Source: Rhizorhapis sp036570425 (GTDB lineage Bacteria; Pseudomonadota; Alphaproteobacteria; Sphingomonadales; Sphingomonadaceae). From it: a stretch of 64,000 nucleotides of DNA. Location: contig DATCYF010000006.1 of the NCBI GenBank assembly GCA_036570425.1, forward strand, positions 136,578 to 200,577, in the 5' to 3' direction. Of this stretch, positions 36,748 through 44,022 are shown piece after piece; position 1 is the first letter of the stretch; the number at the start of each line of letters is the position of its first letter. Under the pieces are notes generated by a model, which saw nothing but the letters and a program-made list of their open reading frames with translations, was not told the DNA's origin and made no database searches. The translations under genes and the position numbers were made by a program.

Positions 36748-37179
36748 ATGACGAGCATGCAAGAGGACGTCGCGTTGAAGTTCATTGGCTATTTTCGCGA
36801 CAGCTGGCCCGATAATCTGGATGATCCACTCAAGTTGGTGGAGGATGATTGCTACTATCAAAGCATCGTTCCGACCACCGATCCCATTCGCGGAAAGGCT
36901 GCGATCAAGGCGAAATGGGAAAAGATCAAAGCCGAGTATGGCGACCAGCGGCATGAAATGAAGGGCGTAGGCTCGGGCGGAGGCTTCGTTTTCACGGAGC
37001 GTGTCGATTATACCAAGCCTGGCGATACCTGGATCCCGATTCCACTAGTCGCGGTGTTCGAGGTGAATGAGCGCGGCAAGATCTTCGCATGGCGAGAATA
37101 TCTCGATGGCGGTAACGTTGCGCGCAAGATCGGCATCGAAGTCAGTCAGCTGGAAGAGTCGCTGAAGTCACATAGCTGA
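36748..37179 (+). CDS. Limonene-epoxide-hydrolase-like NTF2-fold protein
   Basis: This 143-residue protein resembles limonene-1,2-epoxide hydrolase (LEH): TERVDY (R85, D87), LVAVFEV and GKIFAWREYLD at residues 111-120. From memory of Rhodococcus LEH, the catalytic set is Arg99-Asp101-Asp132 with Tyr53 and Asn55 positioning water. Here Arg, Asp and Tyr37 are kept, but the Asp132 position is Glu117 and the Asn55 position is Ser39, so a plain epoxide-hydrolase call is not safe. The ATG follows a strong GAGGAGG site. It lies downstream of the TonB receptor and faces two related genes on the other strand, 13 bp away. Confidence 0.8.
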   Translation: MTSMQEDVALKFIGYFRDSWPDNLDDPLKLVEDDCYYQSIVPTTDPIRGKAAIKAKWEKIKAEYGDQRHEMKGVGSGGGFVFTERVDYTKPGDTWIPIPLVAVFEVNERGKIFAWREYLDGGNVARKIGIEVSQLEESLKSHS

Positions 37180-37192
37180 GTGCTCAAAATGT

Positions 37193-37588
37193 TTAGACGC
37201 CAGCGAAGAAGCGGGCTGCAACGGAGGTATCGAAATATTCGAAGCCGGCGAATATGCGGCTGTTCCTGATCTTGAATAAATAGTGGTAGCGGTTTGCGTA
37301 GACTCCCTCCGGGAAATGGAATTCGCCAGCCGCCTCCACGGCAACTCGCTCCGCCTCGGCGGTCATACCGATTATCGTCATGCTTTGTGACGATGAGCGA
37401 TCGATCGTCTGACCCAGGCTTATCAGGAAATTTGCGGCGCTCATTTCTCCCCAGCCGAGCACCCACCAGCTACCATCGGGATCAAGGAGGGCGGAGCAGG
37501 TGGCGGCATCTCCTTCGGCTATTGCGCGAAGAAAGGCCGCGGCGACGGTTTTGTTGCAGGCCCGCTCTGCAACGTCACTGGCGGTCAC
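37193..37588 (-). CDS. SnoaL/NTF2-like protein
   Basis: This is a 131-residue NTF2-fold protein (ketosteroid isomerase/SnoaL type) by pattern: N-terminal helix VAAAFLRAIAEGDAATCSALLDPDGSWWVLG, then C-terminal strands YHYLFKIRNSRIFAGFEYFDTSVAARFFA. I chose GTG at 37588 because it overlaps the stop of the preceding LEH-like gene as GTGA (37585-37588), a typical coupled start; the long upstream frame is inside that gene. No catalytic residues can be assigned. Likely co-transcribed with the LEH-like gene. Confidence 0.77.
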   Translation of the reverse strand: MTASDVAERACNKTVAAAFLRAIAEGDAATCSALLDPDGSWWVLGWGEMSAANFLISLGQTIDRSSSQSMTIIGMTAEAERVAVEAAGEFHFPEGVYANRYHYLFKIRNSRIFAGFEYFDTSVAARFFAGV

Positions 37589-38028
37589 GTCCCGGCGGGT
37601 GCAAGATCGAGCGATTGGATCAACTCTTCCGCAGTCATTCCGTGCTGGCGCGAGGTGTTGGCAAGATCGAGATATTCGCGCCAGGCAGTGATCTTGCCAT
37701 CGTCGCTCAACTCGAAGACTGCGACAAGCGGAACGGCCGTCCATTTGTCATTACGGCAGGAATAATCGACCCGTTCCGTGAAAACGACATTGCCGTGCGA
37801 GGCGATGTTGAGCATCTCGTGCCGTTGGTCCGAAACCTTCTGTCGCATCAGATTGTGCTCGGCGAGAATATGTTCGCGGCCATGCACCGGCGGAATCGTC
37901 GGGACGACGATCTGGTAATACGCATCCTCCGCCAGCGGAAGCAGTGCGGCGGCCATGTCGTCGGGCCAGCTGTCGCGATAGGCGCTAATGAATTCCAATA
38001 CGATCTTTTCTTCCCGATTATAGGTCAT
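37585..38028 (-). CDS. Limonene-epoxide-hydrolase-like NTF2-fold protein, second copy
   Basis: This 147-residue protein is a clear paralog of the one at 36748-37179: shared FRDSW/YRDSWPD, DxYYQ, SDQRHEM/GDQRHEM, TERVDY and AWREYLD. LEH positions read Tyr38, Ile40 in place of Asn, Arg86, Asp88 and Glu118 in place of Asp. The start at 38028 has AGGAGG seven bases upstream; earlier ATGs lack one. It is the first gene of a two-gene minus-strand unit and is divergent from the molybdopterin oxidoreductase, with 159 bp between starts. Confidence 0.8.
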   Translation of the reverse strand: MTYNREEKIVLEFISAYRDSWPDDMAAALLPLAEDAYYQIVVPTIPPVHGREHILAEHNLMRQKVSDQRHEMLNIASHGNVVFTERVDYSCRNDKWTAVPLVAVFELSDDGKITAWREYLDLANTSRQHGMTAEELIQSLDLAPAGT

Positions 38029-38067
38029 TCCAGCCTCCTTCATCACTGTGGCGTGAGGGCATCGCAC

Positions 38068-38079
38068 CGGCGTACGCCG
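38068..38079. promoter_or_regulatory. Palindrome in divergent LEH-like / Mo-enzyme promoter region
   Basis: CGGCGTACGCCG is a perfect 12-bp palindrome located between the divergent starts at 38028 and 38188. About 25 bp further, ACTAGGACTAG (direct ACTAG repeat) lies near 38101-38112. Both are candidate regulator sites by position; no regulator gene is adjacent. Confidence 0.4.
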
Positions 38080-38187
38080 AAAATCCCCTTTATAGCCTGC
38101 TACTAGGACTAGCCCATTTTTGAGCGTACAAGAAGGGAAGCGGCTTGGCCAAACTCAAATGCATGCCGTGACAATGGAGAGGGTATC

Positions 38188-40479
38188 GTGTCGATAATGA
38201 CGACGAATGAGCAGGTGCAGATGCGCACATGCCCCTTGTGCGAGGGAATGTGTGGGATCGAAGTGCGGGTGCAGGACGGGCAGGTGCTCAGTGTCAGGCC
38301 CGATCGTGACAATGTGTTCAGCCGCGGCCACATGTGCCCCAAGGGGACGACCATGGGCGCCCTTCACCACGATCCGGATCGCTTGCGCGGGCCGGTGATC
38401 AAGAAGAATGGAACCTGGCACGAGGTTGGCTGGGAAGAGGCGTTGCGTCATTGCGAGAGAATCGCTCACCCGGTCATCAAGCAATATGGCAGCCAGGCGT
38501 TGGCGGCCTACACCGGCAACATGATCGCGAAGAGCTTCGATCTGGTGCGCTACGTCGGTTATTTCTTCCAAAAGCTGAAGGTGGGTGGAATCTATGGCTC
38601 TTCCACCGTCGATCAGCAGCCCAAGAATGTCGCCTGCCAACTGATGTATGGCAACATGTGGCGCATCCCGGTTCCCGACATCGACCGGACGGATTTCATG
38701 CTGCTGATGGGCGGCAATCCCAGTGTTTCAAAAGGCAGCATCTTTTCGCATCGTGACGTGATGGGCGCGATTCGCACGTTACGCGCGCGGGGCGGGCGGA
38801 TTGTGGTGGTCGACCCGGTGGAAACCGGGACGGCCCAAGCGGCGAACGAATGGCTGCCAATAATTCCGGGTACGGATGCGGCACTGTTGCTCGGTATCGT
38901 CCACGTGCTCTTCGCGGAGCAGCGCGTGCGACTCGGCGATTTGGAAGGCAAAGTGAATGGGCTGGCCGAACTTCAAGCTGTCGCCGCTGATTTTTCGCCC
39001 GAGTATGTAGCCGCATTCTGCGACATTCCCCCAGCGCGAATCCGGCTGCTCGCGCGGGAGATATCGGAGGCCCGGACGGCCGCTATCTACGGGCGCATCG
39101 GCCTTTGTACGCAACGCTTCGGATCGCTCGCGTCATGGCTGACCGACGCGATCGCGATCCTGACTGGCAATATGGGAAAACCCGGCGGCCTCATGTTTAG
39201 TACACAGGTGGCGCCCCATCTCGATCTGACGCCGCCTTATCCGGCTGATGCGCCGCTGGTGTCCGGAACAAGCCGGGTGCGGGGAGCGCCTGCAATCCTC
39301 GGCTTGTTCCCAGCCTCCTGCCTCGCCGAGGAGATCGATACGCCAGGTGAAGGAAAGATCCGCGGGCTGGTGACAGTGGCTGCCAATCCCGTGCTGAGCG
39401 CGCCAGGTGCGGATCGGCTGGAACGCGCGCTGCCACTGCTGGACTTCATGATCTCCTTCGACAACTACATCAACGAAACCACCACCCATGCCGATGTCAT
39501 CCTACCCGGCCCCTCGCCGCTCGAGCAGGCGCATTGGGACGTGTGGGCTTGGCCGTGGTGCCTCACCTCGGGCGGACATTATTCGGCTCCGCTGTTCACG
39601 CAACAGCGGATGGAAGAGTGGCGCGTTGTTATGTACGTGACCGAGATATTGGCCGGCAGATGCTTTGAAGAGATCGATACAGGCGCTCTTGACGACCTCT
39701 ACTTCAGCGGGATGTGCCGGCATCTCGGTTATGATCCGGAACGCATTCTCGCAACTACGCCGCAACGGGGTTCGGAGCGCATTCTGGAATTGGCGATCCG
39801 GAGCGGCCCATATGGCGATCATTACGGCGAACGCGACGGACTGACCCTGGACGATTTCAAGGCCGACGCGCATGGCATACTGGTCGGTGAAGCGGAATCG
39901 AGCGTGCCGGTCAGCACGGCGTCAGGCAAGGTCGAACTGGCGCCTGCCTATCTGCTCGACGACATTCCACGCCTGAGGCAAGCCATAGCCGAGCACCGGC
40001 CGCAGACCTATCTGGTCAGTCGACGCACGCTTCGTTCGATGAACTCGTGGATGAACAATGTGCCGGTCCTGTCGCGTGGCAAGGACAGGTGCACATTGCT
40101 GATTCATCCAGACGATGCCGCGGCACTGGATGTTGACGACCGGGACCATGTTGCGGTGACGAGCGGCGAAAGTCGCATAGTCGTACCCGTCGAGTTGACG
40201 CCACATATCAAGCGCGGCGTAGTCAGCATGCCGCACGGCTGGGGACATGACCGCCCAGGCGCTCAGTTGAACGTCGCGCGGTCCAATCCGGGAGTGAACA
40301 GCAACCGGGTGAATCCCTCCGAGCTTCTCGATCTACCATCCGGCAACGCTGTGGTGAACGGCGTTCCGGTGACCCTGCAGAAGGTCACACCGTCCTTCTC
40401 CAGCGCCACGCGAAATCTGGAGAAGGTCAGGCCTGTGGCGCAGAATGCTGCTGGCATTCCAGAGGGTAGCCAGCTGTAA
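38188..40479 (+). CDS. Molybdopterin-dependent oxidoreductase (DMSO reductase superfamily)
   Basis: This 763-residue bis-MGD enzyme has an N-terminal [4Fe-4S] motif with Cys15, 18, 22 and 50, MGD-binding segments (LLMGGNPSVSKGS, RIVVVDPVETGTA, LTGNMGKPGG), and a C-terminal cofactor domain (VSRRTLRSMNSWMNN, VSMPHGWGH). The segment where formate dehydrogenases carry a Cys or Sec metal ligand reads YGSSTVDQQPKN (about 137-147) with neither, so formate is unlikely. No Tat signal or electron-transfer subunit is seen, suggesting a cytoplasmic single-subunit enzyme. The GTG at 38188 has a GGAGAGGG site; ATG 38197 is the alternative. Substrate unknown; it could hydroxylate, hydrate or reduce an intermediate of this cluster. 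Confidence 0.87.
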   Translation: MSIMTTNEQVQMRTCPLCEGMCGIEVRVQDGQVLSVRPDRDNVFSRGHMCPKGTTMGALHHDPDRLRGPVIKKNGTWHEVGWEEALRHCERIAHPVIKQYGSQALAAYTGNMIAKSFDLVRYVGYFFQKLKVGGIYGSSTVDQQPKNVACQLMYGNMWRIPVPDIDRTDFMLLMGGNPSVSKGSIFSHRDVMGAIRTLRARGGRIVVVDPVETGTAQAANEWLPIIPGTDAALLLGIVHVLFAEQRVRLGDLEGKVNGLAELQAVAADFSPEYVAAFCDIPPARIRLLAREISEARTAAIYGRIGLCTQRFGSLASWLTDAIAILTGNMGKPGGLMFSTQVAPHLDLTPPYPADAPLVSGTSRVRGAPAILGLFPASCLAEEIDTPGEGKIRGLVTVAANPVLSAPGADRLERALPLLDFMISFDNYINETTTHADVILPGPSPLEQAHWDVWAWPWCLTSGGHYSAPLFTQQRMEEWRVVMYVTEILAGRCFEEIDTGALDDLYFSGMCRHLGYDPERILATTPQRGSERILELAIRSGPYGDHYGERDGLTLDDFKADAHGILVGEAESSVPVSTASGKVELAPAYLLDDIPRLRQAIAEHRPQTYLVSRRTLRSMNSWMNNVPVLSRGKDRCTLLIHPDDAAALDVDDRDHVAVTSGESRIVVPVELTPHIKRGVVSMPHGWGHDRPGAQLNVARSNPGVNSNRVNPSELLDLPSGNAVVNGVPVTLQKVTPSFSSATRNLEKVRPVAQNAAGIPEGSQL

Positions 40480-40546
40480 GGAAGGCATGAACAGACTCCG
40501 GATTACCGCGATGCGACGGCGATCAGTATGTCCGGAGGCGATAGCC

Positions 40547-40583
40547 TGGCACCACCGCAACAGAAGGGATTGCGGTGGTGCCA
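40547..40583 (+). terminator. Perfect 14-bp inverted repeat after the Mo-enzyme gene
   Basis: TGGCACCACCGCAA (40547-40560) and TTGCGGTGGTGCCA (40570-40583) are exact reverse complements around a 9-nt loop. It lies 67 bp after the oxidoreductase stop and 63 bp before the end of the convergent EthD gene. It is suited to terminate both, although no T-run follows on either strand. Confidence 0.55.
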
Positions 40584-40645
40584 AGCGGGAATGTCTTAGA
40601 CGATGACCATGACGATGATGATCGCGATCTCATCCGTCAGTCGGT

Positions 40646-41398
40646 TCATGCCAGCCTTTCGATTTCGGCGGGGGTCGCGGAGGCGCTCTGCTCCTTTACA
40701 TAAACCTCTTGCTCATCGGTGACGAGCATGACTGTGGTCGAACGGTCAGAGAATTTCGCTTCATCTTCAGCGAGCAGGTCAAGGTTCTTGGCCTCGAAGA
40801 ACATCCGTCGCGCGGCTTCTTCCGACTTGAACCAGAGTTCGGGGGCGCCAGCGAAATCGTATTCGGGCTTTTCGGCGTGGAAGTCGGGAAGCGTGTGGTT
40901 CTGAACATAGCGCGGCGCATAAGGCGTCGGATCGTTGAGCGTTGTGCCGACACGAACATGTTCGTGCGTCCAATAGTGCTGACTCTGCTCACGGGTCATC
41001 GTCGCGGAAGGAAGAAAGAAAGCGATCATCTTCACACTCGCCCTTTCCAGCCCGTGGTCCCATGTCGGTAACTCGCTGCACAGGAGATGGCTGATTTCGG
41101 GCATCATCTGGGCGTGAGAAGCCTCCGCTGCGTGGACGTGGCTGCTTGCCAGAAACGCGTCGGCATCGGTCCGATTCTGGAACCATGTCTCACTGACGCC
41201 TGCCCAGCCACCTTCCGAGATTTGGTCGTCGTCGCGAATGTGCAGAGGCACCGCATGGTTGTGCACGATCCGCACGATGCCTCGGGCTTCGGGGGCGGCA
41301 AGGATCGACGGCAGATAGCGCCCCGCCCAATAATCGCGAAAGCCAGCATGATCGAACGTCGGCGACGCTTTGACCAGGGTCATCAGCTTCAACATCAT
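40646..41398 (-). CDS. Tandem EthD-domain protein
   Basis: This 250-residue protein has two EthD (dimeric ferredoxin-like alpha-beta barrel) domains: residues ~1-110 (LKLMTLVKASPTFDHAGFRDYW, later TWF) and ~120-240 (VKMIAFFLPSATMTREQSQHYW, later ELWFKS, EDEAKFSDR). Each half holds the HAGF/REQS-xxYW pattern. EthD is known from the Rhodococcus eth operon, where it is needed for P450-dependent degradation of ethyl tert-butyl ether, by an unclear mechanism. Here it lies 53 bp downstream of a P450 gene on the same strand, the same arrangement. A decayed relative lies after the other P450. Confidence 0.88.
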   Translation of the reverse strand: MMLKLMTLVKASPTFDHAGFRDYWAGRYLPSILAAPEARGIVRIVHNHAVPLHIRDDDQISEGGWAGVSETWFQNRTDADAFLASSHVHAAEASHAQMMPEISHLLCSELPTWDHGLERASVKMIAFFLPSATMTREQSQHYWTHEHVRVGTTLNDPTPYAPRYVQNHTLPDFHAEKPEYDFAGAPELWFKSEEAARRMFFEAKNLDLLAEDEAKFSDRSTTVMLVTDEQEVYVKEQSASATPAEIERLA

Positions 41399-41451
41399 TC
41401 CTCTCCCTGTTTGTTTGGCTGAACGTAATTCTTCTTTGCTGCCCGAGTTGA

Positions 41452-42684
41452 TTAAGAAACGGCGAGAATCAAGCGGTCCATGCCGACCGCTGCCTGTCTG
41501 TCCTTTCGGAACTGGGCCTCGACAATGTCGACCCGGCTCGTGCGCTTCAGTACCGCGCGATAGAGTTCGAAAAGCTCCATGCGCGCCAGAAAATGGCCCA
41601 GGCAGGCGTGGACGCCGCTTGAAAAGGACATCAGACGTGGACGAGGCCGGCTGAGGTCAAGACGGTCGGGGTCCGGGAACACCGCCGGATCACGATTGGC
41701 CGCTAACAGACCGATCCCAATCAGATCGCCCCGTGCGACGACATGATCACCAAGGGTGATATCCTCGGTCGCGACGCGAAGTGTCATCGGAATTGCACCT
41801 GCGAGGCGAAGCACCTCGTCCGGCAGCTTCTCTAAAGCATCGGGATCCTGCCGTGCCCTCTTAAGCTCGTTGGGGTGGTTGAGTAGCAACCACATTCCGG
41901 TAGTGGCGGTCAAAGCGGTGGAATCGAAGCCGCCGGTATAAACCGATTCCGCGATGCGCATCCCTTCATCGACGGTAAGGCCGGGGTTGCGCGCCAGTGC
42001 CGACAGCATGTCATCGCCAGGTTGCTCGACACGCTTGCGATATTCAACCTCCCAAAATTCCCGCATTGCCAACGCAGCGTCGTCGGCGCGCCGAAGTTGT
42101 TCAGGGGTCGCGTCATAATCGTGGACAAACAGGAAGGCGTCTACCAAGCCGCGCAAAAAAGCCGGATCGACGTCCTTGATGCCGAACAGGTTAAAGATCG
42201 TCTGCTCCGCCATAGGAAGGGCGAGATCCCGATAAAAATTGCCGCCGCCGCGGGCGACGAATTCGTCGACGAGCCGTTCGTTCAGCTCGCGAAGCTGTGG
42301 GCGAAGGCGTTCCATCTCAGGCTTCGTCCAGCCAGGCATCAATGCTTTGCGGATCTTCTGATGCGGCGGCCCATCGACGAAGGCGATGACTCCTTCCAAG
42401 TAAGCGCTAGCGGCATGGTCGCGCCATGCGGGGCGCATAGCGTCCATCCGCTTCGTATATTGCAGTTGTGCTACCGGGGAGCGCAGTACCTGGTCGACCT
42501 CCGAATGGCCGGTCAGCATCCACATGTTTCGGCGGCGGGAGAAATACACGGGGCTGCGCGTGCGCAAAACATGATAAAAAGGAGTGGGATCGCGACCTTC
42601 ACGGATGGCTAAGAAACTTGCCTCCAAAGCGGCATCAGCCTCGGGATCCTCGCACAGCTTTGCCGTCACCTGCTGGGTCGCCAT
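41452..42684 (-). CDS. Cytochrome P450
   Basis: This 410-residue soluble P450 has I-helix YTGGFDSTALTAT (D254, S255, T256), ExxR E290-R293 and the haem loop FSSGVHACLG with Cys361. It is only distantly similar to the P450 at 31388-32611. ATG 42684 was chosen because GAAGG lies 9 bp upstream, while ATG 42693 is almost on top of that site. It forms a pair with the downstream EthD gene. No ferredoxin or reductase gene is in the window, so electron partners are supplied in trans. Substrate unknown. Confidence 0.91.
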   Translation of the reverse strand: MATQQVTAKLCEDPEADAALEASFLAIREGRDPTPFYHVLRTRSPVYFSRRRNMWMLTGHSEVDQVLRSPVAQLQYTKRMDAMRPAWRDHAASAYLEGVIAFVDGPPHQKIRKALMPGWTKPEMERLRPQLRELNERLVDEFVARGGGNFYRDLALPMAEQTIFNLFGIKDVDPAFLRGLVDAFLFVHDYDATPEQLRRADDAALAMREFWEVEYRKRVEQPGDDMLSALARNPGLTVDEGMRIAESVYTGGFDSTALTATTGMWLLLNHPNELKRARQDPDALEKLPDEVLRLAGAIPMTLRVATEDITLGDHVVARGDLIGIGLLAANRDPAVFPDPDRLDLSRPRPRLMSFSSGVHACLGHFLARMELFELYRAVLKRTSRVDIVEAQFRKDRQAAVGMDRLILAVS

Positions 42685-43115
42685 GGAGACCATCCTTCCT
42701 CGCTGTGACTGTTTGATAAGAGCTTAGCAGGAAAGTAAGATATGCAAAATGGAAATACCGCGGGTCTGAATACCGCTGGGTTAAAGCATAGTATCCGATC
42801 CCAAATAACTGGCGCAGATCAACGAAGTGCCGGCCTCTGCCTTGGATCGATTTATGTAGTGAGCTTGTGGTGTTGCAATTACCGAGCTCTGTCGCCTGTT
42901 AAGTGATGGAGAGAATCTCCCTTCGCCCTGACGGCTAACGGAAACGATTCTCTCCTTGCCGCCGGCCATTATCTCTTGTCGGCGCTCGAAAGTCGCAACG
43001 AGCGGCCGATTCCGTATCTGATCTGTATGGAGCGCCCGATCGTTCCCGCCTCGCGCCCATGTCGTTGGCCATAGAAAATACTCTCCTCCGTTCTGCGGCA
43101 GCTGCTTCGCTTCGT
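42685..43115. other. Intergenic region between SDR and P450 genes
   Basis: No supportable gene in 431 bp. A minus-strand frame from TTG 43119 to 42781 overlaps the SDR stop but has no motif and no ribosome site. The region holds the inverted repeat at 42908-42955 and probably the P450-EthD promoter. Confidence 0.5.
42908..42955. repeat. 10-bp inverted repeat upstream of P450-EthD
   Basis: GGAGAGAATC (42908-42917) and GATTCTCTCC (42946-42955) are perfect reverse complements separated by 28 bp. The left arm also starts a small palindrome GGAGA-GAA-TCTCC. It could be a looping operator or a structured transcript end for the SDR gene. Confidence 0.4.
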
Positions 43116-43967
43116 TCAATCCGCTTTCAGGAAGGAAGCGAATTTCTGGCTGGCACTCAGGACGCGCGCACGGCGGGCTTGGGCCGAAGTAAGGATATCG
43201 GTGTCTTCCGGGTCGGCATAAGCAACATAGGTTGGACCATGCGCAAGTTGGTCGATTGCGGATCGTGCCACCTCGTCAGGCAAAGCCAGCTTTATGGCTT
43301 GGGGGGATATGCCGCTGAGTCGCAGTCGTTCGCGCAACATCGGCGTATCGGTCGCGCCGAGTAGGACATTGAGGACGTCCACGCCCTGCGGTGCCATTTC
43401 TGCCCACAGTGCTTCTCCCAAGGCAAGGCCGAAAGCCTTGGTTGCCGAATATATCCCGGCTCTGGCCGCGGCGCATAACGCCGCTTCCGACCCTATTATC
43501 ATCAAACCGCCATGCCCCCGTCGCGCCATCGCACCGGCAAAGAAATGGCAGCTTTCCATCATGGTGAGAACATTGCGTCTGACCATTCCTGACCATGCGT
43601 CGACTGGAAGATCAACGAAGCGGTCTGCCCGCGTATCGGCCCCGGCATTGTAGATGTAGGTGCCAATCTCACGATCGCCGACTGCCGAAGCCAGGTCCGC
43701 GGACGCGCAGTCAGTCGCGAGGTCGATGCTGTGCGTTGTCACTTCCACCCGGAAATCGATCCGGATCTTTTCGGCAAGGCGTTCGAGCTGTTCGGAACGC
43801 CGCGCCACGAGCATGCAGTTTATCGACCGGCTCGCCATTTCCCTGGCCAGCGCGGCACCAACGCCCTCGGATGCCCCCGCGATCAGAACCCACGGACCGT
43901 ATCGCTTCTGAAACTCATGCGGCGTTCCTTGCACTTGCTTTGTCACGCTCCGCATCCTTCCTGCCAT
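43116..43967 (-). CDS. Short-chain dehydrogenase/reductase (SDR), second
   Basis: This 283-residue SDR has LIAGASEGVGAALAREM (GxSxGxG cofactor loop), VARRSEQLERL (basic residues after strand 2, favouring NADPH), a YNAGAD motif in place of NNAG, and catalytic YSATKA with Ser in IIGSEAALC. It resembles ketoreductase or hydroxysteroid-type SDRs, but the substrate is unknown. It lies 55 bp downstream of the FGE-like gene and may be the last gene of the sulfatase-receptor-FGE unit. Several starts are possible (ATG 43967, ATG 43955, GTG 43946); the longest is given. Confidence 0.85.
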   Translation of the reverse strand: MAGRMRSVTKQVQGTPHEFQKRYGPWVLIAGASEGVGAALAREMASRSINCMLVARRSEQLERLAEKIRIDFRVEVTTHSIDLATDCASADLASAVGDREIGTYIYNAGADTRADRFVDLPVDAWSGMVRRNVLTMMESCHFFAGAMARRGHGGLMIIGSEAALCAAARAGIYSATKAFGLALGEALWAEMAPQGVDVLNVLLGATDTPMLRERLRLSGISPQAIKLALPDEVARSAIDQLAHGPTYVAYADPEDTDILTSAQARRARVLSASQKFASFLKAD

Positions 43968-44022
43968 TTCGGTTCCAGCCCAGCGTGCGGCATCTTTGGG
44001 CTCCCGGTCTCGCGGAGCCTAA

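Noticed and set aside
36748..38028. Naming the two LEH-like genes as limonene-1,2-epoxide hydrolases
   Set aside because: Key Asp and Asn positions are changed in both, so the name would overstate the evidence.
38188..40479. Calling the Mo enzyme a formate dehydrogenase
   Set aside because: No Cys/Sec at the metal-ligand segment and no partner subunits.
42781..43119. 112-codon minus-strand frame overlapping the SDR stop
   Set aside because: Starts with TTG, has no ribosome site or motif, and the overlap with the SDR stop could be chance.
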